A stretch of DNA of 64,000 nt from contig NZ_BCTC01000018.1 of the NCBI RefSeq assembly GCF_001571085.1, positions 1 to 64,000 on the forward strand, written 5' to 3'. Positions within the stretch are counted from its first letter, which is position 1. Each line of letters opens with the position of its first letter. The translations under genes and the position numbers were made by a program. The notes beneath the pieces were generated by a model. That model was not told where the DNA came from and made no database searches. It saw only the letters and a list, made by a program, of their open reading frames with translations. Source of the DNA: Azohydromonas lata NBRC 102462 (lineage in GTDB: Bacteria; Pseudomonadota; Gammaproteobacteria; Burkholderiales; Burkholderiaceae_C). Of the stretch, positions 34,596 to 43,476 are shown piece by piece.

Positions 34596-36456
34596 CGATG
34601 CGCGCCTGCGAAGGCACCAGCCGGTTCGCGTCCGCCGGGGCCAGCGGGTTTTTCTGGAGCACGAACATCAGGTAATAGCCCGGCGGCATTTCCGTGGCGC
34701 TGGTGGGCGCCGAGACCGTCAGCGCCGCGCCGCTCTGGGTGAACGGCAGGGTTTTGATGCGCTGCTCGTTGTTGAAGGAATGGGTAGCGGAGCCGGTGCG
34801 CACCATCACCACCTTTTCCACCGCCGTGGTATTGCCCATGGTGACGGCGAAACTGCTGTTCCGGCTCACCGCCGTGGGGGCCGCATTCACCACCGGCCGC
34901 GCGGCCCAACTGCCGTCGGGGTTGAACAAATAGGGCGGGAAATACACCTCGGCATTGAGATTGCGCACCGGCCCGGGCGATCCGCCGCCGCCGGTCAGCA
35001 CCGCGCCGCTGGGCAGCAGCAGCGAGGCGTTGTGGTACATGCGGGGTTTTTGCGCGTTGGCCGCCATGGTCCATTGCCCCGTGGCCGGATTCCACAATTC
35101 CGTGGTCTTGACGGCATCCGCCAGCGCGTTGGCATTGACCGAGCCACCGTTGAACCACACCGAACCGTCGGCCAGCACGGTGGCAAAACCCCATTTGCGG
35201 CCGGTGCTGATCGGGTTGGTGGTGCGTGAGATCACAGGCTGCGCACCGTTGATGTCCACCAGCGACACGATATTGTCGTTGCGCACCGAAAGTATCTTGC
35301 CCGGCGCGTACATCAGCGACGGCAAATTCCAGTTGGCACCGGGCAGCTTGCCGGTCAACTGCGTGAGCGTGCCGGTGCCGGCCGGGTCCAGCGCGTGGAA
35401 ATTGCCCTCGTGCGTGATGGTGAGAATCTTGCCGTCCGGCGCCAGCCACGATTTCGGATACCACCAGTTGTTGCCGTTGACGGCGCCGAATACCGCGTCG
35501 CTCTTGGCCGTGGCGAGGGTGCGCCAGCCCGTGCCGGGCACGTAGATTTCCGGCGTGGTGGCATAACTCACGCTGGTGCCGGGGATGGTCTTGGTGCCGG
35601 GATAATACAAATCGTCCCGCCCGCCCATCACCACCACCTCGCCCTGCGACGTGGTCACCGCCGTGGCGTACCAGCGGCGCGCGGCCATGGGCGTGGCCTC
35701 CTTGCGCACGGTATTGTCGGCCGGGTTGAAGAAATTCAGGTCGCCATTGGCATAATTGCGCTTGCCGTTGACGATACGATCGCCACCCGCCAACAACACC
35801 TGCCCATTGCTGGGCAATATCAATTGGGTGCTGCAAAACAAATCCGTGCCCGTGGTGTTGGCAAGCAATTGATGGGGCGAGCTGGCTTCACCCGGCAGGT
35901 TAGGATTCCAGTTCGGGTCCCAGACCGAATAACTGAATTGCGCGCCCTGCACGCCCTTGTCGTCGGTGCCATAACTCAATACCCGGCCGTCGGGCAGCAG
36001 CACCATGTGAATGGGCATCACGGGCCAGGCCACGGCGGGGCCGAAGGCGCCGGCCGTGAATGCCGCGCTGGAAGTGGCTTGCGGCCGGTAAACCGTCATG
36101 AGGTCGCCATTGGCGGCCATTTGCCTGAGCGTTTCCGCCAGCACGGTGGACGTGCTCACCGGGCCGGAGCCGAAATCCACCGGCGCGTCCACGTCGGTTT
36201 CCTCCACGTCCACCGAGGGCGTATTGGTGGGCGTGCCGGCATCCGTACCAGTGCCGGTACTCGGCGTATTGTCGGTACTTGGCGTATTGCCGGTGCTCCC
36301 GGTATTCGCGGGCGCCGCACCCGTGCTGCCACCCCCGCCACCGCCGCAGGCCGCCAGCGCGGCCACGATCGAAAGGTACAAGGCTTGCCGGGGAAGACGG
36401 GTCGCAAAAATAACCAGAGGATTTTGTCGGATCATCGTATCGGGCCTGCGTTTCAT
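34582..36456 (-). CDS. Galactose-oxidase-like copper radical oxidase, lipoprotein
   Basis: Protein of 624 residues. The start at 36456 (MKRRPDT) is chosen; a GTG further out is possible. It has a lipoprotein signal with lipobox LAAC (Cys37) and a Gly- and Thr/Asn-rich linker, then a kelch-type seven-blade domain (repeats like LPDGRVLSYGTDD, LLPSGAVLTGGGGSPG) and a C-terminal DUF1929-like domain. Residues fitting the copper and thioether centre of galactose oxidase are Cys208 (TDLFCSTQ), Tyr263 (ARRWYATAV), Tyr474-His475 (PRMYHNAS) and His559 (GSATHSFNNEQR). It would oxidise alcohols or aldehydes and release H2O2 at the outer surface. It is less GC-rich than its neighbours. Confidence 0.83.
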   Translation of the reverse strand: MKRRPDTMIRQNPLVIFATRLPRQALYLSIVAALAACGGGGGGSTGAAPANTGSTGNTPSTDNTPSTGTGTDAGTPTNTPSVDVEETDVDAPVDFGSGPVSTSTVLAETLRQMAANGDLMTVYRPQATSSAAFTAGAFGPAVAWPVMPIHMVLLPDGRVLSYGTDDKGVQGAQFSYSVWDPNWNPNLPGEASSPHQLLANTTGTDLFCSTQLILPSNGQVLLAGGDRIVNGKRNYANGDLNFFNPADNTVRKEATPMAARRWYATAVTTSQGEVVVMGGRDDLYYPGTKTIPGTSVSYATTPEIYVPGTGWRTLATAKSDAVFGAVNGNNWWYPKSWLAPDGKILTITHEGNFHALDPAGTGTLTQLTGKLPGANWNLPSLMYAPGKILSVRNDNIVSLVDINGAQPVISRTTNPISTGRKWGFATVLADGSVWFNGGSVNANALADAVKTTELWNPATGQWTMAANAQKPRMYHNASLLLPSGAVLTGGGGSPGPVRNLNAEVYFPPYLFNPDGSWAARPVVNAAPTAVSRNSSFAVTMGNTTAVEKVVMVRTGSATHSFNNEQRIKTLPFTQSGAALTVSAPTSATEMPPGYYLMFVLQKNPLAPADANRLVPSQARIVKLS

Positions 36457-36749
36457 TATCTGCCGGCCCCTTGCGGGACCGCTTCCAAGGTCCGACACCT
36501 TGCTGAATATTCAATTCCTTAAACACCCCACATCCCGACGGGGGTTGTGGCGGCATGTTTCTCGTGATTCACCCGGTAAACCCAGAAGAATCCCAGGTCT
36601 CTTCATGTAGTGCACGAACGAATTGCTGCGCTTTTCAGATCACAAAACTCGGATCAATTCAAAACACTTGCAATTGCACGCAAGGCGAGATTTGTTTGCC
36701 GCCTTGTAAAGCTCCAGGCGCGCGGCAGTGCGGCAAGGCCGGCGCAGGA
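36457..36749. promoter_or_regulatory. Region between the GGDEF and oxidase genes
   Basis: Less GC-rich 293-base gap, no gene seen. It holds two perfect 10-base palindromes, TGAATATTCA at 36504-36513 and TGCAATTGCA at 36669-36678. A hairpin with arms CAAGGCG (36681-36687) and CGCCTTG (36700-36706) lies between the stop of the GGDEF gene and the oxidase start. The first palindrome lies about 50 bases before the oxidase start and may be part of its promoter or an operator. Confidence 0.4.
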
Positions 36750-38585
36750 TCAAACGGTGGAGGCCGCTGCAGCAGATTCGGCAGATGAGGCCGCAGCGGC
36801 GCGGCACGGTGCGGCGTTCAGCGACAGCGCGCCGGCATCCTGGGCCGTGGCCGGCTGGGCGAAGACCACGCGGTTGCGCCCGCCGGTCTTGGCGGTGTAG
36901 AGCGCGCGGTCGGCGCAGCGCTGCAGCGAGGGCACGTCCTGCGCGTGGCTGGGAAAGACGGCCACGCCGATCGAGGCCGTCACGTGGAAGGTGGCGCTGC
37001 CGTAGGTGATGGACAGCGCCTCCACGCTGCAGCGCCAGAACTCGGCGCGCTCGTGCAGCGCGGGCTCGTCCAGCCCGGGCAACAGCAGCATGAATTCCTC
37101 GCCGCCGTAGCGGCAGGCGATGTCGCCGCCCCGGCAGTTCTCCCTGAGCAGCCGTCCCAGGCGGCGCAGCAGCTCGTCCCCGCCGGCATGGCCGAAGGTG
37201 TCGTTGACGCGCTTGAAGTGGTCCACGTCCAGCATCACCAGCGCCAGCGGGTAGTGGTAGCGGCGCGCGCGGGCCAGCTCGTGCTCCAGCGTCTCGTCCA
37301 TGTAGCGGCGGTTGAACATGCCGGTGAGCGGATCGCGGACGGCCTGCTCGTGCAGCCGGGCCTGCAGCGCCTCGATCTCGTGCACGCGGGCCTGCAGCGC
37401 CGAGTGCGCCAGGCGCAGCCGGTGGTTGAGCCGGCGCAGGTAGGCCACCACGCCGCCCAACACCAGCGTGGCCGCCGCGAACACGGCCAGCGCCACGTAC
37501 AGCCTGGACGGCCGTGGCGCGGCCGGGCTGTAGATGAAGCCCTTGAGCTCCGTGCTCTTGAGCATGCCCAGCTCCTGGTAGACCTCGGCAATGTGGAGCC
37601 AGCGCCCGGGATTGACCTGGCCGATCTCCACCAGCTCCGGCTGCATCAGGCGCTGCATCTCCCTGGCCTCGAACAGCAGGTGCTCGCGGCCGTGGCGGCG
37701 GCTGTAGCGCTCCAGGATGAGGTCGGCCACCTCCTCCGGATGCGCCATGGCGTACTGCCAGCCCTTGAGGCTGGCCTCGCGGAAGGCCTTGGCGCGCGCG
37801 GGGTGCTGGCGGATTTCCTCTTCGGTGGTGAAGAGGTTGTCGCCGTAGAAGTCGATGCCGGCCGAGCGCGGCGTGAGCACGGTGAAGGGCTTGCCGGCAG
37901 CGCGCACGTCGAAGAGCTCGTCCGTGGAGTAGGCGGAGATGGCATCCACCTTGCCCGCGAGCAGGTCCGCGGCGCTGAAGTCGTGCGGCACGAACCTGAG
38001 CTGTTCCGGGTGCACGCCCTCCTTGTGCAGGTAGGCGAAGAGCTCGTCGGCCGAGGCCTCCTGCATCACGCGCTTGCCCACGAGCGCGTGCACGTGGTCC
38101 ACCTCGCCGCGCGCGATGTAGATGTTGGGCGAGTGCTGCAGGACGACCGCCAGCACCACCAGCGGGCGGCCCAACTGGCGCAGCAGCACCAGGCTGGAGT
38201 CGCCCACCCCGTACTGGGCGCGGCCCTCCAGCACCGGGGTGGCGCTGTCCTGCTCGGGTCCGGCTTCCGCCAGCGTCACGTCCAGCCCGGCCTGGCGGTA
38301 GTAGCCCTGCTGCAGCGCCGCGTAGTAGCCGGCGAACTGGAACTGGTGCTTCCACTTGAGCTGCAGCGTCACCGCCTGCAGCGGCTGGCCGCCCGCCGCG
38401 GGCTGCGCCTGCGCGTGCACCGCGGCCGGCCAGATCGCGCAGGCCAGGGCCAGCAGGGCGGCCCATGCCGGCCACAGCAGACGTGCACGCTCGACCTGCG
38501 CCGCGCCCGGGGAAGAAGCCAAGCTCGAACCCCAGTGCGCGTCGGCCAACGAACTGCCGGACTGGCGACGCGACGCTCGGATCAT
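36750..38585 (-). CDS. Fusion of NMT1/THI5-type substrate-binding protein and GGDEF diguanylate cyclase
   Basis: Protein of 611 residues from the ATG at 38585. Longer starts are open, without good ribosome sites. A signal peptide (LLALACAIWPAAVHAQA) is followed by a periplasmic binding domain of about 300 residues (LQLKWKHQFQFAGYYAALQQGYY, GRAQYGVGDSSLVLLRQLG, GDNLFTTEEE). This is the NMT1 family, which binds pyrimidine-like or other small ligands. Then come one membrane helix (YVALAVFAAATLVLGGVVAYL), a short coiled coil and a GGDEF domain with DPLTGMFNRR and the active-site GGEEF at 494-498. The inhibitory RxxD site is kept (RGGD, 485-488). It should make c-di-GMP in response to a periplasmic ligand. 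Confidence 0.88.
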   Translation of the reverse strand: MIRASRRQSGSSLADAHWGSSLASSPGAAQVERARLLWPAWAALLALACAIWPAAVHAQAQPAAGGQPLQAVTLQLKWKHQFQFAGYYAALQQGYYRQAGLDVTLAEAGPEQDSATPVLEGRAQYGVGDSSLVLLRQLGRPLVVLAVVLQHSPNIYIARGEVDHVHALVGKRVMQEASADELFAYLHKEGVHPEQLRFVPHDFSAADLLAGKVDAISAYSTDELFDVRAAGKPFTVLTPRSAGIDFYGDNLFTTEEEIRQHPARAKAFREASLKGWQYAMAHPEEVADLILERYSRRHGREHLLFEAREMQRLMQPELVEIGQVNPGRWLHIAEVYQELGMLKSTELKGFIYSPAAPRPSRLYVALAVFAAATLVLGGVVAYLRRLNHRLRLAHSALQARVHEIEALQARLHEQAVRDPLTGMFNRRYMDETLEHELARARRYHYPLALVMLDVDHFKRVNDTFGHAGGDELLRRLGRLLRENCRGGDIACRYGGEEFMLLLPGLDEPALHERAEFWRCSVEALSITYGSATFHVTASIGVAVFPSHAQDVPSLQRCADRALYTAKTGGRNRVVFAQPATAQDAGALSLNAAPCRAAAASSAESAAAASTV

Positions 38586-38780
38586 GGCCGGCAGCCTAAG
38601 CGTTGGGCGCGCGGCCTCGCTTGACATGGAACAAGAAGGCGCAAACAGCGCCTTGAACATGGCGGGTTCCAGCAAATCGTTCACGCCGCGGCAAAGACCC
38701 CTGGCCGTGATGCACTGCAACAAGACGGGTATGGCGGTTGCCGCGGGACACCCCTGACCAACTCACCGGAGGGCTTTCCC

Positions 38781-39848
38781 ATGGCCATCGGCATCACGGA
38801 CCGCCGCAACTTCAAACCCATCGCCCGCCTCCTTGGCGCCGCCGCCGTGCTCGGCGCCTCTTGGGCGGTGACGCGCGTCATGACGGCGCGGGCGCAGGCG
38901 CAAAACCCGCCGCAGGGGCAGTTCGTGGAGGTGCAGGGCCTGCGGCTGCACTACACGGTGCACGGCGACGCGGCGCACCCCCCGCTGGTGCTGCTGCACG
39001 GCAACGGCGCCTCGGCCGTGGAGATGGAGATCAGCGGCCTGGTGGCGCACGCGGCGCGGCACTTCCGCGTCTACGTGTTCGACCGCCCGGGCTACGGCCA
39101 CAGCGAGCGGCCGGACCAGGGGCACCCCTGGACGCCGGACGCCCAGGCGCGGCTCTTCCTGGACGCGCTGCGCGCGCTGGACGTGCAGCGGCCCCTGGTG
39201 CTGGGCCACTCCTGGGGCTCCATGGTGGCGCTGTCCATGGCGCTGGCCGAGCCGCAGGCCCTGCGCGCGCTGGTGCTGGTGGCGGGCTACTACACGCCCA
39301 GCGCGCGGCTGGACGCGCCGCTCATGGGCCTGCCCGCGCTGCCGGTCATCGGCCCGCTGATGCGCCACACCGTCTCGCCGCTGCTCGGCCGCCTGCTGTG
39401 GCCGCTGATGCTGCGCCGCATCTTCGCCCCGGCCCAAGTGCCGCAGGCGTTCAAGCAGCGCTTTCCGACCTGGATGTCGCTGCGGCCGCACACGCTGCAG
39501 GCCAGCGCGGCGGAGTCGGGAATGATGATCTGGGAGGGCATCAAGCAGCGCCGGCGCGAAGGAGCGCTGGCCGTGCCCACCGTGGTCGTGGCCGGCGAAG
39601 GCGACCTGCTGGTGATGACGCGCTGGCAGTCGCAGCGGCTGCACGAGCGCCTGCCCCAGACCCGGCTGCACCTGGTGCCCGGCGCCGGCCACATGGTCCA
39701 CCACACGCACACGCAGGCGGTGATGGAAGGCCTCTACGACGCCTGGCACATGTCACAGCCGCTGGTGGCGACGTCGAGCTCGCTGGCCGAGGCGGCGCTG
39801 GCGCCGGTGGTGGAGATCGGCTCGGCGCGGGCGCAGCGGGCGGTATAG
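38781..39848 (+). CDS. Alpha/beta hydrolase
   Basis: Protein of 355 residues. It has an N-terminal hydrophobic segment (LLGAAAVLGASWAVTRVM) that may anchor it or act as a signal. The hydrolase core has the oxyanion HGNGAS, DRPGYGHSERPD, the nucleophile elbow GHSWGSM, and the acid and His in AGEGDLLV and GAGHMVHH. A cap with short helices lies between. Substrates of this broad family cannot be told. It is divergent from the GGDEF gene across about 195 bases with no other gene. Confidence 0.85.
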   Translation: MAIGITDRRNFKPIARLLGAAAVLGASWAVTRVMTARAQAQNPPQGQFVEVQGLRLHYTVHGDAAHPPLVLLHGNGASAVEMEISGLVAHAARHFRVYVFDRPGYGHSERPDQGHPWTPDAQARLFLDALRALDVQRPLVLGHSWGSMVALSMALAEPQALRALVLVAGYYTPSARLDAPLMGLPALPVIGPLMRHTVSPLLGRLLWPLMLRRIFAPAQVPQAFKQRFPTWMSLRPHTLQASAAESGMMIWEGIKQRRREGALAVPTVVVAGEGDLLVMTRWQSQRLHERLPQTRLHLVPGAGHMVHHTHTQAVMEGLYDAWHMSQPLVATSSSLAEAALAPVVEIGSARAQRAV

Positions 39849-39855
39849 GCGAGTG

Positions 39856-40290
39856 TCAGTGGCTGTGCCCGCCGCCCCCGAACGGCTCGAAGCGTGCCTG
39901 CCCCGCCGGCTGCCCCGGCAGCGTCACGGACACGATGGCTTTCAGATCGTGCCCCGGCACGTAGGCGCCGCTGCCCTTGAGCAGGTTGTCGCCCGCGGGC
40001 TGCAGCGCAATCGTGGCCTTCTGGCCACCGGAAAGCACCGTGACGTTGCCGCTGGCGCCGGCCACCGGCACCTTGGCGCCGGCATGGTCGGTGACGTAGA
40101 CGGCCACCGGCAGCGCCTCGCCCTTGCTGCCCGGGGGCGCCACGACCAGCTCGTAGTGCTGCGCTCCGGCGGCGCGCAACTGGCCGCCGTTGGCCGCCTT
40201 CATCTTGTCCAGCGTCGCGTCATCGTGCGCGAAGGCGGCGCCGCCCAGCGCCAGGGCCAGCGCGGCGATGAGGGATGGGAGGGCTTTCAT
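39856..40290 (-). CDS. Small periplasmic protein linked to metal efflux
   Basis: Protein of 144 residues with signal peptide (LIAALALALGGAAFAHD) and AGGAGA-like ribosome site (AGGAGA) before the ATG. The mature part is mostly beta-strand-like, with VAVYVTDHAGAKVPVAGASG and a C-terminal Gly/His end GGGGHSH that could bind metal. It is the last gene of the efflux block, 56 bases after the RND pump gene on the same strand. I do not recognise a named family. Confidence 0.75.
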   Translation of the reverse strand: MKALPSLIAALALALGGAAFAHDDATLDKMKAANGGQLRAAGAQHYELVVAPPGSKGEALPVAVYVTDHAGAKVPVAGASGNVTVLSGGQKATIALQPAGDNLLKGSGAYVPGHDLKAIVSVTLPGQPAGQARFEPFGGGGHSH

Positions 40291-40346
40291 GGCATTTCTC
40301 CTGGTCGGGTTGGGAAAGAAGTCAAACAACGGGGGTTGGGAACGCG

Positions 40347-43300
40347 TCAAAAGGCCTGCGCGGGCGTGCCCGCCTCGCGCGCGGCGAGAAGCCGCTCGGT
40401 CGGCACACGGCCGAAGCGGCGGTACAGCAAGGGGGTCAACAGGGTGTCCAGCAGCGTGGAGCTGACCAGGCCGCCGAAGATCACGACGGCCACCGGGTGC
40501 AGCACCTCCTTGCCCGGCGCGTCGGCCGACAGCAGCAGCGGCACCAGCGCGAAGGCGGCCACCAGCGCCGTCATGAGCACGGGCGTGAGGCGCTCCAGCG
40601 AGCCGCGGACGATCAGCGCGTCGCCGAAACGCTCGCCCTCGAACGCGCACAGGTTGATCCAGTGGCTCAGCTTGAGGATGCCGTTGCGCGTGGCAATGCC
40701 CGTGAGCGTGATGAAGCCCACCAGCGCCGCCACCGACAGCGGCTGGCCCGTCAGCCACAGCGCCGCCACGCTGCCCACCAGTGCCAGCGGGATGTTGCCC
40801 ATCACGATGAGCGCCAGCACCGCCGAGCGGTAGCGCGCATACAGCACGCCGAAGATCAAGGTCAGTGACACCAGCGCCAGCAGCGCGATCAGCCGCGACG
40901 CCTCCTCCTGCGCCTGGAACTGCCCCTCCAGCGCCGTGAAGTAGCCCGCCGGCAGCGCCGTGGCCGCCAGCGCCGCGCGGATGTCGCCCACCACGGCCGA
41001 CAGCTCGCGCCCGCCCGCGTTGGCGGAAATCACGATGCGCCGCCGCGCGTTCTCGCGGCCGATCTGGTTGGGGCCTTCGCCCTCCTCCACCTGCGCCAGG
41101 GCGGACAGCGGCACGGGGCCCGTGGGCGTCGCTATCAGCAGATCGCGCAGCGCCTGCGCGCCGCGGGCGCTTTCCGGCAGGCGCACCAGCAGGTCCATGC
41201 GGCGCGGGCCGTCGATGAGCTGCGTGACGCGCTCACCCTCGATGAGCTGCTCCAGGCTGCGCAGCACGGCGCCGGGCGCCACGCCAAAGCGGGCGGCGGC
41301 CTCGTAGTCCAGCCGGATCTTCAGTTGCGGGATGAGCACCTGCTTTTCCACCTGCAGGTCGGCCACGCCGGGGATGGCGGCGAGCCGGCCGCGCAGCGTC
41401 TCGGCCAGGCCGCGCAGCGTGTCCAGGTCGTCGCCATAGACCTTGAGCGCGATCTGCGCGCGCACGCCGGAGAGCAGGTGGTCCAGCCGGTGCGAAATCG
41501 GCTGGCCCACGCTCACCGAGGCCGGCAGCACGGCCAGCCGCGCCCGCAGCTCCTGCACCACGGCCTCGCGCGGGCGCCCGGACGGGCGCAGGTCCACGTC
41601 CATCTCCGTGTAGTGCACGCCCTCGGCATGCTCGTCCAGCTCCGCGCGGCCGGTGCGCCGGCCCACGTGCGTGACTTCCGGCACCTGCAGCGCGAGCTGC
41701 TCGGCCAGCGTGCCTATGTGGTTGGACGCCTCCAGCGAGGTGCCGGGGTTGAGCAGCACGTTCACCGTCAGCGTGCCCTCGTTGAAGGGCGGCAGGAAGG
41801 TGCGCGGGAAACTCAACGCCCCCAGCGCGGCCAGCACCACGGCCAGGCCGGCCGCCGACAGCAGCGCCTGGTCGTGCCTGAACGACCAGGCCAGCAGCCG
41901 CGCGTCCCAGCTTTTGAGCCGGCGCACCAGCGGGCTGTCGCCCACGTGCAAGCGCTTCATGCGCGGCAGCAGCCAGAAGCACAGCACGGGCGTGACGGTG
42001 GTGGCCACCACCATGCTGGCCAGGATGGAAACGATGTAGGCCAGCCCCAGCGGCGTGAACAGCCGCCCCTCCATGCCCGGCAGCGCGAACAGCGGCAGGA
42101 AGACCAGCACCACGATCAGCGTCGCGTAGACGACGCCGGAGCGCACCTCCTTGGAGGCGTCGGCCACCACTTCCAGCACCGGCCGCGGTTCACTCAGCGC
42201 GCGGTTTTCGCGCAGGCGGCGCAGCACGTTTTCCACGTCCACCACGGCGTCGTCGACCAGCTCGCCAATGGCGATGGCCAGGCCCCCCAGCGTCATGGTG
42301 TTGATGGACAGGCCGAGCCAGCGGAACACCACCGCCGTGACCAGCAGCGACAGCGGGATGGCCGCCAGCGAGATCAGCGTGGTGCGCGCGTTGAGCAAGA
42401 AGGCGAAGAGGACGATGGCCACCATCACCGCCCCATCGCGCAGCGCCTCGGCCACGTTGCCTATGGAGCGCTCTATGAAGTCGGCCTGGCGGAAGAGGAA
42501 CTGCGGCGCCTGCACGCCGGGCGGCCGGCTGCGCGCCAGCGCCTCCATGGCCTGCTCCACCGCGCGGGTGAGGCGCACGCTGTCGGCGTCCGGCTGCTTC
42601 TGCACCGAGAGGATCACGGCCGGCTTGCCCGCATAGCTGCCGTCGCCTCGCTTGACGGCGGGCGCGACCTGCACGTCGGCGAGCTGGCGCAGCAGGATGG
42701 GCTGCCCGTCCCTCACCGCCACCACCAGGTTGCGCAGCGCCTGCACGTCGGTGCTGCGGCCGATCTGGCGGATCAGCAGCTCGCGGCCCTGGGCTTCGAG
42801 AAAGCCGCCGCTGGTGTTGGCGCCGAAGTCGCGCAGCGCGGCCGTGAGCTGCTCCTGCGTGACGCCCAGGGCGCTGAGCTGCGCCGGGTTCACCTCCACG
42901 CGCCACTGGCGCACCTGGCCGCCCATGGTCACCACCTGCGCCACGCCGGGCAGGGTGAGCAGGCGCGGGCGCACCACGGTGTCGGCGTAGTCGCGCACCG
43001 CCATGGGACTGACCTGCGCCGGATCGGCCGGCAGCGCCAGCAGCAGCACCTCGCCCATGATGGAAGCGATGGGACCAAGCTGCGGCACCACGCCGGGCGG
43101 CAGTTGCTCGCGCACGAGGTTGAGCCGCTCGCTGACCTGCTGGCGGTTGCGGTGGATGTCCGTGCCCCACTCGAACTCGACGTAGACCACCGACAGGCCG
43201 ATGCCGGACGTGGAGCGCACGCGCGTGACGCCGGGCATGCCGTTCATGCCGGCTTCTATGGGGAAGGTGACGAGCTGCTCCACCTCCTCCGGCGCCATGC

Positions 43301-43463
43301 CGCCGGCCTCGGTCATGAGCGTCACCGTGGGCTTGTCCAGCGCCGGGAACACGTCCACGGGCATGCGCTGCAGGCTGATCAGGCCGAAGGCCATGAGCGC
43401 CAGCGCCGCGCCCATCACGAACAGGCGCTGGCGCAGGCTGAAATGGATGATGCGGTCGAACAT
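40347..43463 (-). CDS. czcA: Heavy-metal efflux RND transporter (CzcA/CusA family)
   Basis: Protein of 1038 residues, the usual length, with twelve membrane helices and two periplasmic loops. Family strings are RMPVDVFPALDKPTVTL at the N-terminus, TFPIEAGMNGMPGVTRVRS, LIFGVLYARYRSAVLAL and ALVGFITLTGIATRNGI. In the helix that carries the metal-relay acidic residues the motif is AIGELVDDAVVDVENV. This differs from the VDGAVV motif of zinc/cobalt/cadmium pumps such as CzcA and from the VDAAIV motif of CusA, so the transported metal cannot be named. It exports metal together with the adaptor and outer-membrane factor encoded just upstream. The adaptor gene ends only 13 bases before it. Confidence 0.9.
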   Translation of the reverse strand: MFDRIIHFSLRQRLFVMGAALALMAFGLISLQRMPVDVFPALDKPTVTLMTEAGGMAPEEVEQLVTFPIEAGMNGMPGVTRVRSTSGIGLSVVYVEFEWGTDIHRNRQQVSERLNLVREQLPPGVVPQLGPIASIMGEVLLLALPADPAQVSPMAVRDYADTVVRPRLLTLPGVAQVVTMGGQVRQWRVEVNPAQLSALGVTQEQLTAALRDFGANTSGGFLEAQGRELLIRQIGRSTDVQALRNLVVAVRDGQPILLRQLADVQVAPAVKRGDGSYAGKPAVILSVQKQPDADSVRLTRAVEQAMEALARSRPPGVQAPQFLFRQADFIERSIGNVAEALRDGAVMVAIVLFAFLLNARTTLISLAAIPLSLLVTAVVFRWLGLSINTMTLGGLAIAIGELVDDAVVDVENVLRRLRENRALSEPRPVLEVVADASKEVRSGVVYATLIVVLVFLPLFALPGMEGRLFTPLGLAYIVSILASMVVATTVTPVLCFWLLPRMKRLHVGDSPLVRRLKSWDARLLAWSFRHDQALLSAAGLAVVLAALGALSFPRTFLPPFNEGTLTVNVLLNPGTSLEASNHIGTLAEQLALQVPEVTHVGRRTGRAELDEHAEGVHYTEMDVDLRPSGRPREAVVQELRARLAVLPASVSVGQPISHRLDHLLSGVRAQIALKVYGDDLDTLRGLAETLRGRLAAIPGVADLQVEKQVLIPQLKIRLDYEAAARFGVAPGAVLRSLEQLIEGERVTQLIDGPRRMDLLVRLPESARGAQALRDLLIATPTGPVPLSALAQVEEGEGPNQIGRENARRRIVISANAGGRELSAVVGDIRAALAATALPAGYFTALEGQFQAQEEASRLIALLALVSLTLIFGVLYARYRSAVLALIVMGNIPLALVGSVAALWLTGQPLSVAALVGFITLTGIATRNGILKLSHWINLCAFEGERFGDALIVRGSLERLTPVLMTALVAAFALVPLLLSADAPGKEVLHPVAVVIFGGLVSSTLLDTLLTPLLYRRFGRVPTERLLAAREAGTPAQAF

Positions 43464-43476
43464 GCGCGCGGCCCCT

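Noticed and set aside
36640-38475. A second long frame overlapping the GGDEF fusion on the same strand
   Set aside because: Frame-shifted shadow with Arg/Ala/Gly-rich composition and no domain. The other frame has all signal, binding and GGDEF motifs.
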